The notes under the pieces: generated by a model
What the model saw: the letters and a program-made list of their open reading frames with translations, nothing else
What the model was told of the DNA's origin: nothing
Databases searched by the model: none
Made by a program: the position numbers and the translations under genes
Origin: Paraburkholderia fynbosensis
Lineage (GTDB): Bacteria; Pseudomonadota; Gammaproteobacteria; Burkholderiales; Burkholderiaceae
Length of the DNA stretch: 59,028 nt
Assembly: GCF_902859935.1 (NCBI RefSeq)
Contig: NZ_CADIKI010000034.1
Coordinates: forward strand, 1 to 59,028
Direction: 5' to 3'
Part shown: positions 1 to 9,418 of the stretch, piece after piece
Layout of the letters: the number at the start of each line of letters is the position of its first letter
Numbering within the stretch: the first letter of the stretch is position 1

Positions 1-978
1 GAGCCGAGCCAACGACGATTGCCGGTCGTAGGCGAATTCACGCTCAGCATCGTCGTGATGCAGCAGCAGTGCAAGCGTTTCGCCGGGGCCACCCGCCGTG
101 TACTCGAGCATTTCCCGATCGCCATCGGAATTGCCGAAAGCGAGGATCGGGCGGCCGCCAATCGCGCGAAATATGCCGACTGGTTTTCCGCGACCATCGT
201 CGATGAAATCGAATCCGGGCTGGCGCACGAGCACGGGCTTGCCAGCACGCAACTGGTACTTCAGCTTCTCTTCTGTGCCCACCACCCTGTCGGGCGGAAT
301 ACCGTAGGCCTCGCTCACCCACACGCGCATGAATTCAGCCGTACCGCCAGAGACGATCCAGACCTTGAACCCATTCGCCCGCAGCAGGTCGAGCAACTCG
401 AGTTGTGGCCGATAGACGAGTTCGGTATAGGGTCGACCAAGGGTCGGGTGCTTCACACTTGCAAGCCAGGTGCGAATTGACTGGTCATATTCGTCGGTCG
501 TCATGCCACTGTTGGCGACCGCGATCATCTGAAGGAGCGCCTTGCGGTTCTGAGCGAGCGCTGCGGTGTCGTGCGCAAGGAGCGCTTTGAAAGCAGGATT
601 TTTCTGCCAGTCCGGGTGCCGGGGCGCTGCAGCCTTCAATTGCTCGATCATGAACGACAGTTGGAACGGCATGGGCTGCTCGCTCCAGAGCGTACCGTCG
701 TTATCGAACACCGCGATGCGTGCCTCGGCCGGGACGTAGGTCGTGGAACCTTCGCGCGTTACGTCAGCGATGAACTTGAGGATGGCGGCACGCGCCGCGC
801 CGTCCTGCCACGAGGGCAACGCCGCTGCCGATGGCTCATTGGAAAGCGTCTGCTGCGTGGCCGCTGGGGTCGCCGCCGACGGTCCTTCGTGACTGGCACA
901 GCCGCCCAAAACCGCGCACGCGAAAACGAGGACTCCCGTGAGCCGTCGCGACCACAAGTAATCTTCAAAGAAGCGCAT
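1..978 (-). CDS. HAD-superfamily phosphatase lipoprotein (3' end outside window)
   Basis: Reading from the ATG at 978 toward base 1 gives 326 codons with no stop, so the C-terminus lies outside the window. The protein starts with a basic, hydrophobic lipoprotein signal ending in the lipobox LGGC (Cys27). The HAD motif I follows, FDNDGT, with the nucleophile pair Asp92/Asp94. A motif II-like stretch (WIVSGGT) and a late motif with acidic residues (FGNSDGD) come further on. The expected activity is phosphate ester hydrolysis in the periplasm by an anchored enzyme; the substrate is not evident. It lies downstream of the arylsulfatase on the same strand, 90 bp away, so co-transcription is plausible. 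Confidence 0.85.
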   Translation of the reverse strand, partial: MRFFEDYLWSRRLTGVLVFACAVLGGCASHEGPSAATPAATQQTLSNEPSAAALPSWQDGAARAAILKFIADVTREGSTTYVPAEARIAVFDNDGTLWSEQPMPFQLSFMIEQLKAAAPRHPDWQKNPAFKALLAHDTAALAQNRKALLQMIAVANSGMTTDEYDQSIRTWLASVKHPTLGRPYTELVYRPQLELLDLLRANGFKVWIVSGGTAEFMRVWVSEAYGIPPDRVVGTEEKLKYQLRAGKPVLVRQPGFDFIDDGRGKPVGIFRAIGGRPILAFGNSDGDREMLEYTAGGPGETLALLLHHDDAEREFAYDRQSSLARL

Positions 979-1068
979 TGATATCCCCGGCCGCTGAAAA
1001 GTACGCAGACTGCGCATTGCCGCGTCCGGACAATCGATGCGTTCCGATCGTCCGGCGCGTTCAGCCCA

Positions 1069-2757
1069 TCAGTTCCCGCTTGGCATCGGAATGTTGAAGC
1101 CATTCTTTTGCAGTTCGTCGCGGATATAGCTGAGTCGTTGATATTGGGTCAGCGTAATCGGGCCCGAATAGCCTTCGCTCTGCAGCTTGCGCGGCGGATA
1201 CTTCACATAAGTCTGCATCATATCCTTGACGGCGGCGTTGAACGCCACAAGGGTCCAGGTGTGTTCCGTGTAGTTGTTCATAAAGATGTCGTAGCGCTCC
1301 TGAGGGTCCTGATAGAGATCGAACACTTGCGGAACCGTCGCCACATAACTCTCGGGCCCCTTCCAGCCGAGGTTTGTGTCTACGGCGAGGCCACCGGTGT
1401 CCGCGCCTCCGTCTCCGCGAAGATTGAACACCGCCTTGAACTGACCGACGCGCACCGCCCCTGGTGTCAGCTCATTCTCGGTGAAATAGAACCAGGCGGT
1501 GCGCTTGCTCTTTCCTGTGCCAAACAGCACCGGCGACATGTCATAGCTGTCAAAGATGATCGGCTTGCCTTCCCGATCGTTCTTGGGCAAGTCGACGCCC
1601 GCCATCGCAGCGAATGTCGCCATGAAGTCAAGTCCACCCAGGATGTCGTAGTTTCGCGTGTGCGGCTTGATCTTGCCGGGCCACCAGGCGATAGCCGGCA
1701 CGCGCGTACCACCTTCCCGGTCGGTTCCTTTGGTGCCGCGGAATGGCGTATATCCCGCGTCCGGATACACGTCCTGCCATGCGCCGTTGTCCGTCGTGAA
1801 GAAGACGAGCGTGTTCTTGTCGAGCCCCTTCTCGCGCAGCTTGTCCAGGATGTGTCCAACACGTGCGTCCAGTTCAACGAGCGAGTCCGCATATTTCGCC
1901 TTCGATAACGACTTGCCGATGTAGTCCGGATCGGGCATGTTCGGCTGATGGACCTTCATGAAGTTGATGTTGATGAAGAATGGCTGTCCGCGTTGCGCGG
2001 CATCGTCGATATCGTCTAACCCTGCCTTCTCGATGTAACGGTCCACAAACGGGATGCCGACGATTCCCTTGTCGGGCTCGTTCTGATATTCGCCGTTCAG
2101 CTTGAAGTCCTCGTGCGGTTTTTCTCCGGCCTTGCCCGAAAGCATTCCCCTCGTTACCTTTACGAACAGGTCGCGGGTCTGCTGGTCCATGTCGGGGAAC
2201 CACTTTGGATCGGAGTAGGTGTAGGCGTTCAGGTGATACAGCCCGGCGTATTTCATGTCGTCGTAGCCTTGTGCATTAGGCAACGCATAGTCCGATTCGC
2301 CAAGGTGCCATTTACCCGTGAAATACGTGTTGTAGTGTGCAAGCTTTAATACGGAAGCGAGGGTCCATTCCGCGTGTGGCAATCCGCCCCCCTGTCCCTG
2401 GAACGCGACGGTCGTCATGCCGCTGCGATTAGGATTGCGGCCCGTTTGCATAGCGGCGCGGCCCGGCGTACAACTCGGCTGGCCGTAGAAATCGAAAAAT
2501 GTCATGCCTTCGTCGGCCATCCTGTCGAGATTGGGCGTAGGAATACCGCGCCCCTCTCCGCCACCATAGACACCAAGATCGCCCCAACCCACATCGTCTG
2601 CCACAATCAGCACGATATTGGGCTTCGTGGGCTGCTGCCCGTCCGTCTGTGCCTGCCCGTTTATTGCGACACTCAACAGAGCCGCCGCCACCAGAGCGAA
2701 AGGCGCGCATTTGACGGGCCTGGCAAGCGGCGTGAGGCATGTTTCAGGTTTCATCAT
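1069..2757 (-). CDS. Arylsulfatase, type I (formylglycine) sulfatase
   Basis: This 562-residue protein has a cleavable signal peptide in about the first 37 residues. The metal-binding start of the sulfatase fold follows (IVLIVADDVGWGDLG), and then the sulfatase signature C-T-P-G-R with Cys96, the residue converted to formylglycine in this family. A later TTDNG and a conserved Lys/His region complete the family picture. It should hydrolyse sulfate esters in the periplasm. The start is the first of two adjacent ATGs, preceded by AGGGGA. No formylglycine-generating enzyme is visible nearby, so activation must come from elsewhere. Its neighbours are the single-domain response regulator upstream and the HAD lipoprotein downstream. 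Confidence 0.92.
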   Translation of the reverse strand: MMKPETCLTPLARPVKCAPFALVAAALLSVAINGQAQTDGQQPTKPNIVLIVADDVGWGDLGVYGGGEGRGIPTPNLDRMADEGMTFFDFYGQPSCTPGRAAMQTGRNPNRSGMTTVAFQGQGGGLPHAEWTLASVLKLAHYNTYFTGKWHLGESDYALPNAQGYDDMKYAGLYHLNAYTYSDPKWFPDMDQQTRDLFVKVTRGMLSGKAGEKPHEDFKLNGEYQNEPDKGIVGIPFVDRYIEKAGLDDIDDAAQRGQPFFININFMKVHQPNMPDPDYIGKSLSKAKYADSLVELDARVGHILDKLREKGLDKNTLVFFTTDNGAWQDVYPDAGYTPFRGTKGTDREGGTRVPAIAWWPGKIKPHTRNYDILGGLDFMATFAAMAGVDLPKNDREGKPIIFDSYDMSPVLFGTGKSKRTAWFYFTENELTPGAVRVGQFKAVFNLRGDGGADTGGLAVDTNLGWKGPESYVATVPQVFDLYQDPQERYDIFMNNYTEHTWTLVAFNAAVKDMMQTYVKYPPRKLQSEGYSGPITLTQYQRLSYIRDELQKNGFNIPMPSGN

Positions 2758-2966
2758 GTTCCCCTAGGAATCGTTCAACGCCCGACTGGTGAACTTCTCT
2801 TCGAAACGCATCGCATGGAGGAGGATGGCCGGAGCAATCCACGCGCACTGGATCGGGAAGCCCGGCATGGACGTCGCGCACCCTGTACTCCGACGAGAGC
2901 TGGTTTACGGCGTTTTTCGCGGGGCTAAAAATTGGGCAAGCAGATACAACACCTTCCCTTGCCATC

Positions 2967-3329
2967 TCAGGGCGGCCCGCGAGTTGCGTTGCGGACGGCA
3001 TCCAGCAGTGCCATGCCCAGAAACGGTTTGATCAGCGCCGCGTGTGGCCCCGCCCTTTCCACTGCCTCACGCGTAGCCGCACTGTCGAAAGCCGTGGTGA
3101 ATACCACAGGCGGGCGAGGCGCACCCAGCGTTTCATAGAATGCAAAACCCGATAAGCCCGGCAACTGCATGTCAAGGATGAGGCAATCCGCTGCTGAAGC
3201 ACTCTCAACCGCGCCAGGCTCCTCCGCGCTTCCAAACGAGCGCGCAACAAATCCCGCTACACTCAGCAAACGCTCGACTGCCCGTCGCAAACCGGCATCG
3301 TCTTCGATGATCACAATCAGGTTCGGCAT
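2967..3329 (-). CDS. Single-domain response regulator (CheY/FixJ receiver type)
   Basis: About 120 residues form one receiver domain and nothing else. The acidic pair near the N-terminus (IIEDDAG), the phospho-acceptor in LILDMQLPG, the switch Thr in VVFTTAF and the conserved Lys in LIKPF are all present. The reading frame stays open further upstream, but the ATG at 3329 has a purine-rich site (GGGATGA) just before it and starts exactly at the domain, so I chose it. With no output domain it should act by protein contact or as a phosphate sink. The hybrid FixJ-type pair at 4095-6721 is a possible partner, on the opposite strand. Confidence 0.8.
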   Translation of the reverse strand: MPNLIVIIEDDAGLRRAVERLLSVAGFVARSFGSAEEPGAVESASAADCLILDMQLPGLSGFAFYETLGAPRPPVVFTTAFDSAATREAVERAGPHAALIKPFLGMALLDAVRNATRGPP

Positions 3330-4094
3330 TTCATCCCTACAGGCGATCTGCTGGCCACTCGCAGTTTGTTGCACATCAGCTTGCCTGGCACCATAGGTAC
3401 CTGGAGCAAGCCGACTTCCCTTTCGGGCGAAACCGCAACACACCGTCGGGCTTTCCCGCAGTCGGCGCATTTCATGCCAAATGATGGGGACGCAACGTCT
3501 CAAGCGCACGCATACAAAGTTGCCCGCGCGATAAACGCACGCGCTAACAGATCGTCTGTTGTCGGAGTGTTATCCAGATGCCGGCATACAACCATAGGGA
3601 CTTGGGGCAACCTGATTTCCCTTCGGGGCAATAGCCGATTCCGTCCTTCCCTTTCGCTCGAATGACCGCTACATTGCCTGCGCAAGTGCATTGCGGACCG
3701 TTGCGGTACGCGCCTCGCCCACGCTTTTCGCGAGAGCATAATGAAGAGATGGGCCTTAGCGATCTGCGTAACGGGATCATTCGGGTCGTCCCGCAGAATC
3801 TTATTAGCGCACAAAAATCGCTACCGAAACTAGCATAGCGTTCGAGGCTCGGATGATCAGGCTTTTCACATGGAAAGCGCTGCCGCGGACTCCAGCCTCG
3901 CCCAACGGCAGAAAACCGCCGGTGTTTTGGTCAGTTTAATTACAGCTTGCGAATTTTTTATCGAATTCGCATTGGGCAGCATCAGTAAATAGCGAATTCA
4001 GCTCAGTTGAAAGGGACAGCCTCCCTTAAGTTCGTCATTCACGGCGGGTATTTTTCTTACAGAATGCTATTCCCGAGCCAACTGCTCTGGCATA
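3330..4094. other. 765-bp non-coding stretch with a duplicated short segment
   Basis: No convincing gene was found. Two segments about 200 bp apart (around 3388-3437 and 3588-3637) are recognisably similar. Each contains a CCATAGG..CTTGG/CTGGAG core followed by a CTTCCCTTTCGGGC-like or TTCCCTTCGGGGC-like stretch. On the minus strand both could encode similar short peptides ending in QVPMV. This may be a duplicated, decayed small gene. The right part (3830-4094) is AT-rich and probably holds the promoter of the sensor kinase. Confidence 0.4.
3948..3999. promoter_or_regulatory. TGCGAATT inverted repeat plus half-site, possible operator
   Basis: TGCGAATT at 3948-3955 and its exact complement AATTCGCA at 3964-3971 form an 8-bp inverted repeat with an 8-bp spacer. 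A third copy of the core, GCGAATTC, lies at 3992-3999. The cluster sits about 95-145 bp before the sensor kinase start, in an AT-rich stretch, which suits an operator. The protein that binds it is unknown; the downstream response regulator is one candidate. Confidence 0.35.
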
Positions 4095-6101
4095 GTGACT
4101 GCAACGCCAGTCTTCGCGGATACCATGAACGAGGAACACAATTCCCGAATCGTTGCGACTAGCCGCGTGCGCCGTGCGCAGTTGCGCGTACATGTTATCC
4201 GGTGGTTTTTTTTAGCGATGCTTGGATTGTCCACGTGCGCCTACGCGGGACACCCGTGGCGAGTAGTAATCCTGCCCGGTGCGGACCCTACTCAGCCGGC
4301 CGCTCAGGAACAGATTCGCGCAGTCCGCAGTTCGATTGCTGCGGTCGCGCCAGACGGTGTGGAGTTCTACACAGATGCACTCGACGACCTCCGATTCGAC
4401 TCCGCAGAGTTAATGCCCAGCTTTCTCGCGCTCATGAGGAAAAAGTACGAGAACACGCGAGTCGACGTCGTAATCGGACTGGCCGACTTTGCACTGGACT
4501 TCACAAAACGCTATCACAACGAAATCTGGCCTGGTGTACCGGTTGTGATTTCCAGCGTGACTGATGCGCGCGAAAAAGATATTCCGCCCGAATTCGCCTT
4601 CGTGCCCCTGCGTCTCGACCTGGACGGCACGTTGCAACTGGCGGAGGCGCTTCAGCCGCATGCGCGACATCTGGTGGTGGTGTCTGGCGTAGCAAAACTC
4701 GATCTGCGCTTCGCGCGGCGTGCGGTGGACGCGGCGCGCGCGCGCAAATCTCGCCCGTGGGCCGTCGACGTCTGGAGCGGCCTGACCGTGTCCGAACTGC
4801 AGCAACGCCTCGCCACGCTAGACCGCGACACCGCCGTGCTCTACACGACGATGTATCGCGACCGGACCGGTCGGACCTTTTTCCCCTACGAACTCGTCGC
4901 TCCAATGGCGAAAGCGTCCAGCGTGCCTATCTACGGCTGGTATCCAACTTATCTCGGCCACGGGCTGGCGGCGGGATCGGTGATCAGCTTCGAGAAGAAC
5001 GGGCGGCTCACAGGCGGGCTCGCCGCCTCCATTCTGCTCGGCAAGGTGGTACCTCGAGGCGCGACCACGGCCGCAAGCGCGTCTCAATGCGCTGCAGACG
5101 CCGGCGCGATCGAACGATTGGGGCTGCGCGCGGGCGATCTGCCCGCGAATTGCGAACTGATCAACGTGCCTCCCTCGCTCTGGCGAGAGTATCGCGCAAT
5201 TGTGCTGATCACAGTCGCTGTCGTGCTCCTTCAGGCACTGACCATCGCTGCCCTGCTCTGGCAGCGCCGACACCGCCAGATCGCCGAAGACAAAGCAACG
5301 CTACGGCTGGCTGAACTGGCTCGCGCGGGGCGATTCGCTCTGGCAGGCGAACTGAGTGCATCGATTGCTCATGAAGTCGGACAGCCGCTCGGCGCGATCC
5401 TGAGCAACGCCGACGCGGCAGGCATGATGCTCTCCAATCAGCCCGAGGTCAGCGAAGTCCACTTGATCCTCGCCGATATCCGCCGCGACGCGCTGCGCGC
5501 GAATCAGGTGGTGCAGCGGCTACGCGCGTTGCTGCAGAAGCACACGCTCCTGTTGGGTCCGCTCGATCTGAATGAGACGTTCGACGAAGCGCTGGCACTG
5601 CTTGGCCTCGAATCCCGCCGGCGAAACATCTTCATCGACCCGAATCTGTCGGCCGAAAACGCTCTGGTACTGGGCGACCGCGTGCAACTGCAGCAGGTAT
5701 TGCTCAACCTGGCCATTAACGCCATGGACGCAATGGAGAACACGCCCCCTGGGGACCGCATCTTGTCCATTTCAACGCGGGTGTCGGAGCACGGCTACGA
5801 ACTAACCGTGGCCGATCGCGGACACGGCATTTCGCCGGAGGCGGGCGCCCGCCTGTTCGATTCGCTGTACACGACTAAACCGCACGGCATGGGACTCGGA
5901 CTGTCCATTGTTCGCACCATCGTCGAGTCGCACGGCGGACGTGTCTCGGCGGCGGCCCGAGAGGGCGGCGGCAGCGTGTTCACTGTCTGGCTTCCCCCGG
6001 CTGCGGAGCGGGCGGTATTGCGGGCTGGGCCCGAGCTTGATAACGCCGCTGGAAAGGCTACATTCGAAGCTTCACTCACAACACAGGGAGGACACCCGTG
6101 A
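4095..6101 (+). CDS. Sensor histidine kinase with periplasmic ABC-substrate-binding-like domain
   Basis: This 668-residue membrane kinase has a first hydrophobic segment at about residues 33-50. A large periplasmic region of roughly 310 residues follows, resembling the ABC substrate-binding fold (many Rossmann-like VVVV/VVISSV strands). A second membrane segment lies at about 368-389. The dimerisation box ASIAHEVGQPLGAI carries the phospho-acceptor His426. The ATPase domain shows an N box (INAMDAM), a G1 box (VADRGHGIS) and a G2 box (GMGLGLS). It should sense a small periplasmic ligand and phosphorylate the response regulator whose start overlaps its stop (GTGA). Several in-frame starts exist, and the true one may be the ATG about 10 codons in. 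Confidence 0.88.
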   Translation: MTATPVFADTMNEEHNSRIVATSRVRRAQLRVHVIRWFFLAMLGLSTCAYAGHPWRVVILPGADPTQPAAQEQIRAVRSSIAAVAPDGVEFYTDALDDLRFDSAELMPSFLALMRKKYENTRVDVVIGLADFALDFTKRYHNEIWPGVPVVISSVTDAREKDIPPEFAFVPLRLDLDGTLQLAEALQPHARHLVVVSGVAKLDLRFARRAVDAARARKSRPWAVDVWSGLTVSELQQRLATLDRDTAVLYTTMYRDRTGRTFFPYELVAPMAKASSVPIYGWYPTYLGHGLAAGSVISFEKNGRLTGGLAASILLGKVVPRGATTAASASQCAADAGAIERLGLRAGDLPANCELINVPPSLWREYRAIVLITVAVVLLQALTIAALLWQRRHRQIAEDKATLRLAELARAGRFALAGELSASIAHEVGQPLGAILSNADAAGMMLSNQPEVSEVHLILADIRRDALRANQVVQRLRALLQKHTLLLGPLDLNETFDEALALLGLESRRRNIFIDPNLSAENALVLGDRVQLQQVLLNLAINAMDAMENTPPGDRILSISTRVSEHGYELTVADRGHGISPEAGARLFDSLYTTKPHGMGLGLSIVRTIVESHGGRVSAAAREGGGSVFTVWLPPAAERAVLRAGPELDNAAGKATFEASLTTQGGHP

Positions 6102-6721
6102 CAGCTCACGCCGAAGCAGTCATCCATGTCGTTGACGACGACGACGCAACACGCACCGCTTTGATGCGGCTACTGAATCACGCGGGATTCAGAGCAAAGG
6201 GCTATCCGAGCGCCGGCGATTTTCTCGTGGCGGAGCCTGAGGCCTCGCATGGGTGCCTCGTGCTGGACCTGGAGCTCCCCGGCCCGGGCGGTCTGGATTT
6301 GCAACACACGCTGCAGAGGATGGGCAAATCTATGCCGATCGTGTTCATCAGCGCGCACCACGATATTCCCAGAACGGTGATGGCCATCAAGGCGGGCGCG
6401 AGCGACTTCCTGCTCAAGCCAATCGATTCACAGGCACTGTTCGCCGCAATCGAAGCTGCGCTCGCGACGATAACGGTTGAGCCTGTTGTGGGAGTGCCCA
6501 CCAGGGTGGACGACGATTTCGGCCTGAACGCGCGCGAGCAAACGGTGCTACGTGGCATCGTCGCGGGGCGGCTCAACAAGCAGATTGCAGCAGAACTGGC
6601 CCTGAGCGAGCGAACCATCAAGACCTGCCGGGCTGATCTGATGCGCAAGCTCCACGCGCATTCGCTTGCCGAACTTGTTCGACTGGCCGAACCGATTGTG
6701 CGTGCTCGGTCATCAGTGTGA
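6098..6721 (+). CDS. FixJ-type response regulator (receiver plus LuxR helix-turn-helix)
   Basis: The protein has 207 residues. The receiver domain spans about residues 8-125, with an acidic pocket (VVDDDDA), phospho-acceptor Asp57 in VLDLELPG and Lys in FLLKPID. A LuxR-type DNA-binding domain follows at about 140-200 (LNAREQTVLRGIVAGRLNKQ, then LSERTIK). The GTG start overlaps the stop of the kinase gene, so the two are translationally coupled and form a cognate pair. Targets are not evident. The TGCGAATT repeat upstream of the kinase is a possible site of autoregulation. Confidence 0.9.
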   Translation: MTAHAEAVIHVVDDDDATRTALMRLLNHAGFRAKGYPSAGDFLVAEPEASHGCLVLDLELPGPGGLDLQHTLQRMGKSMPIVFISAHHDIPRTVMAIKAGASDFLLKPIDSQALFAAIEAALATITVEPVVGVPTRVDDDFGLNAREQTVLRGIVAGRLNKQIAAELALSERTIKTCRADLMRKLHAHSLAELVRLAEPIVRARSSV

Positions 6722-6842
6722 ACCGCGCGTGCCCCAGGGGCAATTGCATTGTCCCGTGCCCCGATAGCGTCGAACCTCGGCTCGCACAACACTTGATGTA
6801 AGGAGCGGTGAGTTCCCAGAACGGCACTGCCCTTGCGACCGA

Positions 6843-8036
6843 TCACGCGGCGTCAAGCGTCGAGGCGTCCCATGTCTGCCCCGACGACTCCGTGAGCACG
6901 CGGTTCCGTCCGGCACGCTTCGCCGCGTAGAGCAGATGATCGGCGCGTGCCAGCAACGCCGCGACCGTCTCGCCAGGCCGATACCGGGCAATGCCGGCAC
7001 TCGTCGTGACGCCCAGCGTTGCATCGATTTCATCGAAGCGCGAAGACTCGAGCACGATGCGCAAGCGCTCGGCGATCCGGTACGCGAACTCCCCGTCGGT
7101 GCCCGGCAGCAGAAGCACGAACTCCTCGCCGCCGATCCGTCCCACCACGTCTTTTTCGCGCACCGCGGCCCGCAGGATTGCGCCGAACTCGCGCAGAACA
7201 GCATCACCGGCCGCATGCCCGTAACGATCGTTGATGGATTTGAAGTTGTCGATATCGAAAGCGATGAGTGCAAGCGGGTAGCTTTTCCTATCCGCGATTC
7301 GGTGCCCCGCCAGCCGTTCGAATGCGCGCCGGTTCAGGGTCTCCGTCAGCGAGTCACGGTCCCGCTCGAGGATGAGCCGGTCGATCACGTCCGACATCGC
7401 GGCGGCCAGCAGAACTAGTCCCAACACTGCGCCCATCAATGCGAGCGACAACTGCAGCAGGACCCAGAAAATGGTCTGCCCGAAAGGCGCGGTGCTATGG
7501 GGCAATGGCTGAATGACCGTGAGCGGCGTCCTGACGAAAAAGCTGACGCCGCAGATCAGAAGCACCCAAAATAGAATGTGATTGATGGTGCGGCCATTGC
7601 AGCGCTTCCGGAAACGGGCTGCGCTAAATAACAACAACAGCCCGGCGGTGAAATTCAGAATGTAGATGCGCACGAGCAGACTCGACGCGACGTAGGAGAA
7701 GTAATACATGCCGCTCATCACGAGCGTAAAGATCAACGAGTGCATCGTGACCGGGAAGTGAAGCCCAGCTCTGCGCAAGATGCCCTCTGCCAGCAGTTGG
7801 GTGCTGAGTACGTAAAAGCTCGCTGATATGAGCGCGTTCAATCGCCATTCATCCGGCAAGTGAGCGATCTGCGCTGCTGAGCCAAGTGCAAAAGCACCAA
7901 ATGAAGCGGCGAGAAACAGCAGATAGCGCAGCCGCTTGTCATAAGCCCATGCACACGCAAAGCTGAGCGAAAAGACAAGCGTGATGGTTGGGACGATCAG
8001 TTGAATGAGCTGGTTGGGCGTCATATAAGCAGCCAT
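6843..8036 (-). CDS. Membrane-bound diguanylate cyclase (GGDEF)
   Basis: This is a 397-residue protein. The N-terminal half is hydrophobic, with about six to seven predicted membrane segments up to residue 205. The C-terminal half is a GGDEF domain with the active-site motif GGEEF at 302-306, so it should convert two GTP to cyclic di-GMP. An RxxD inhibitory site (REKD, 293-296) sits five residues before the active motif, the usual spacing for product feedback inhibition. The linked exopolysaccharide locus is the type of output often controlled by cyclic di-GMP, but no direct link is visible here. Confidence 0.9.
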   Translation of the reverse strand: MAAYMTPNQLIQLIVPTITLVFSLSFACAWAYDKRLRYLLFLAASFGAFALGSAAQIAHLPDEWRLNALISASFYVLSTQLLAEGILRRAGLHFPVTMHSLIFTLVMSGMYYFSYVASSLLVRIYILNFTAGLLLLFSAARFRKRCNGRTINHILFWVLLICGVSFFVRTPLTVIQPLPHSTAPFGQTIFWVLLQLSLALMGAVLGLVLLAAAMSDVIDRLILERDRDSLTETLNRRAFERLAGHRIADRKSYPLALIAFDIDNFKSINDRYGHAAGDAVLREFGAILRAAVREKDVVGRIGGEEFVLLLPGTDGEFAYRIAERLRIVLESSRFDEIDATLGVTTSAGIARYRPGETVAALLARADHLLYAAKRAGRNRVLTESSGQTWDASTLDAA

Positions 8037-8134
8037 GTGGCTCTTTCTCCGCTGTACTGCCGGACCGGAAATCGCCGGGCCTGTGGACGGCGGTTTCGCA
8101 GGGGCGCGTATCTCCGCCGCCCGCCATTGACGAG

Positions 8135-8350
8135 TCAGTCAAGAACGACAGTGGCACCCCGTACGCCTGGAGGATTGTACGCCTGCTGAACCATAGGCCG
8201 TTGGCGCGCGGCCTGTTCGTCACGTGCCTTCAGCGCAGCGTTGGGGTCGCAAAGCGAGTCTGCGTCGATCCGGCCTGCGATCGGCCTGCGAGATTTCAGG
8301 GTAGCGCTTCGCCGTCCGCCCGCTCCCGCGATAGAGCGATTCGAATGCAA
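8135..8350 (-). other. Possible C-terminal fragment of an unknown protein
   Basis: The minus-strand frame ending at 8135 encodes a peptide with natural-looking composition (SLCDPNAALKARDEQAARQ, then a YNPPG stretch and a VVLD terminus). I do not recognise the family and see no good start signal. It abuts the broken IS6 fragment beginning near 8411, so it may be a truncated gene. Confidence 0.3.
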
Positions 8351-8410
8351 CCGCGTGCACCAGCGTATGAACCTGCGGCTGTATCTCGAAGCCGCGATTG
8401 AAAGTCAGCC

Positions 8411-8637
8411 GCGGTCGACGAGCATGGCGCCGAACTCGACATCCTGCTTCAGCAGCGGCGCGACAAGAGTGCAGCTAAACGCTTCTTCAAGCGTGTTCTT
8501 CGTTCGAACCCGATGCTACGCAAGATAGTCACCGACCAGTTGCGTAGCTACCCGGCCGCCAAGGGCGACATCCCCGAACTGGCGAACGTCAAACATGCAT
8601 TCGTCAGAGCCGCCGCGCGCATGAATAATCGGGCGGA
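8411..8637 (+). pseudogene. IS6-family transposase, central/C-terminal fragment
   Basis: One open frame from about 8414 to 8637 encodes the middle of an IS6-type DDE transposase. It runs from AVDEHGAELDILLQ through KIVTDQLRSYPAAK to ARMNNRAE, where the match stops abruptly. It closely matches the equivalent part of the IS6 copy at 25675-26408. The N-terminal part is missing here, but a fragment ending almost exactly where this one begins lies on the other strand at 10216-10495. Together they look like one element broken by an inversion. Confidence 0.8.
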
Positions 8638-8639
8638 GT

Positions 8640-8821
8640 TGCACACGCTGTCGCTTACGCGCGGCCACGCGGCGCGACCATGCCGCGGTGGCGATCGATC
8701 GCGTCGGGCGGCCTGATAAATCAGGCTCGGTGCCCGACCCAACCTCACGCTCACGGGCAAGCCGGATGTCGATATCCAGTTGATCGAGTTCCTGCTGCAG
8801 TTCGCGAAGCGTCTTCTTCAT
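8640..8821 (-). pseudogene. Truncated gene with H-NS-like coiled-coil N-terminus
   Basis: The frame starting at the ATG at 8821 begins MKKTLRELQQELDQLDIDIR, a leucine-rich heptad pattern like the N-terminal dimerisation helix of H-NS-family proteins of Burkholderiaceae. After about 30 residues the sequence loses family character and soon runs into the IS6 fragment at 8637. The intact C-terminal DNA-binding part is absent. The family assignment is tentative. Confidence 0.4.
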
Positions 8822-8874
8822 CGGGCCGCCCCGTCATGCAGACACGTTCAGTTCAGACATTCCCGGACGTCGTG

Positions 8875-9405
8875 TCATTCCGGCTGGTCCTTCTGGCGAT
8901 CACCGGATGCGACCAGTTCGTGATCCATCAGCGTGAGCTTCAGCGGGGCATCGGCAGACAGCTTCTTCTTTACGATCACGTATTTCCAGCCGTCGCCATT
9001 GCCGGGATTGCGATAGAACGCGACGATCGCCACGTACTTCGTGTCTGCCTGCATGCGCTGCGACAGGCTGACCGACGCGCCCGGATTGACGACAGCTGCC
9101 ATACTGGCCTGAAGGTCCTGCGCGAGTACGGTCCTGTCGTTTTTCAGCAGATCGTCATACGACACGCCATCAAAGAGTTTTCGATCCTTGAGCTGATAGA
9201 CGCGGACCGCGAGTGACGTCGAACGGGCCCGCGTCATCCGGATTCAGCTCGGCACGCGCGGTCAGGTCGACGTCAAGCACCTTGATCTGCCTGTAAAACA
9301 CCGAGTGATACGCGCTGGAAGTCGTGCAGATACGGACTGCCAGGCGCCGCATGCGGAAAGCAGCAGACCTGACGCGAGGACGGCCACGGTTAAACGTAAA
9401 GACAT
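8875..9405 (-). pseudogene. tssJ: Type VI secretion lipoprotein TssJ, frameshifted
   Basis: TssJ is the outer-membrane lipoprotein of the type VI secretion membrane complex. The N-terminus from the ATG at 9405 gives a signal peptide with lipobox LSACG. The conserved core (AYHSVFYRQIKVLDVDLTAR, then SLAVRVYQLKDRKLF) is readable only by changing frame twice, near 9325 and near 9235. The C-terminal part (DQDLQASM-like helix, VAFYRNPG, KLTLMDHEL) is intact to the stop at 8875. The gene follows the tssG remnant by 13 bp on the same strand. It cannot make a full TssJ unless the indels are sequencing errors. Confidence 0.82.
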
Positions 9406-9418
9406 GGTTTCTCCAGGT

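Noticed and set aside
1108..1908. Long plus-strand frame antisense to the arylsulfatase
   Set aside because: It is a shadow of a well-supported sulfatase gene.
2789..3138. Plus-strand frames between the sulfatase and response-regulator genes
   Set aside because: No ribosome-binding site, no family character, and they are partly antisense to the receiver domain.
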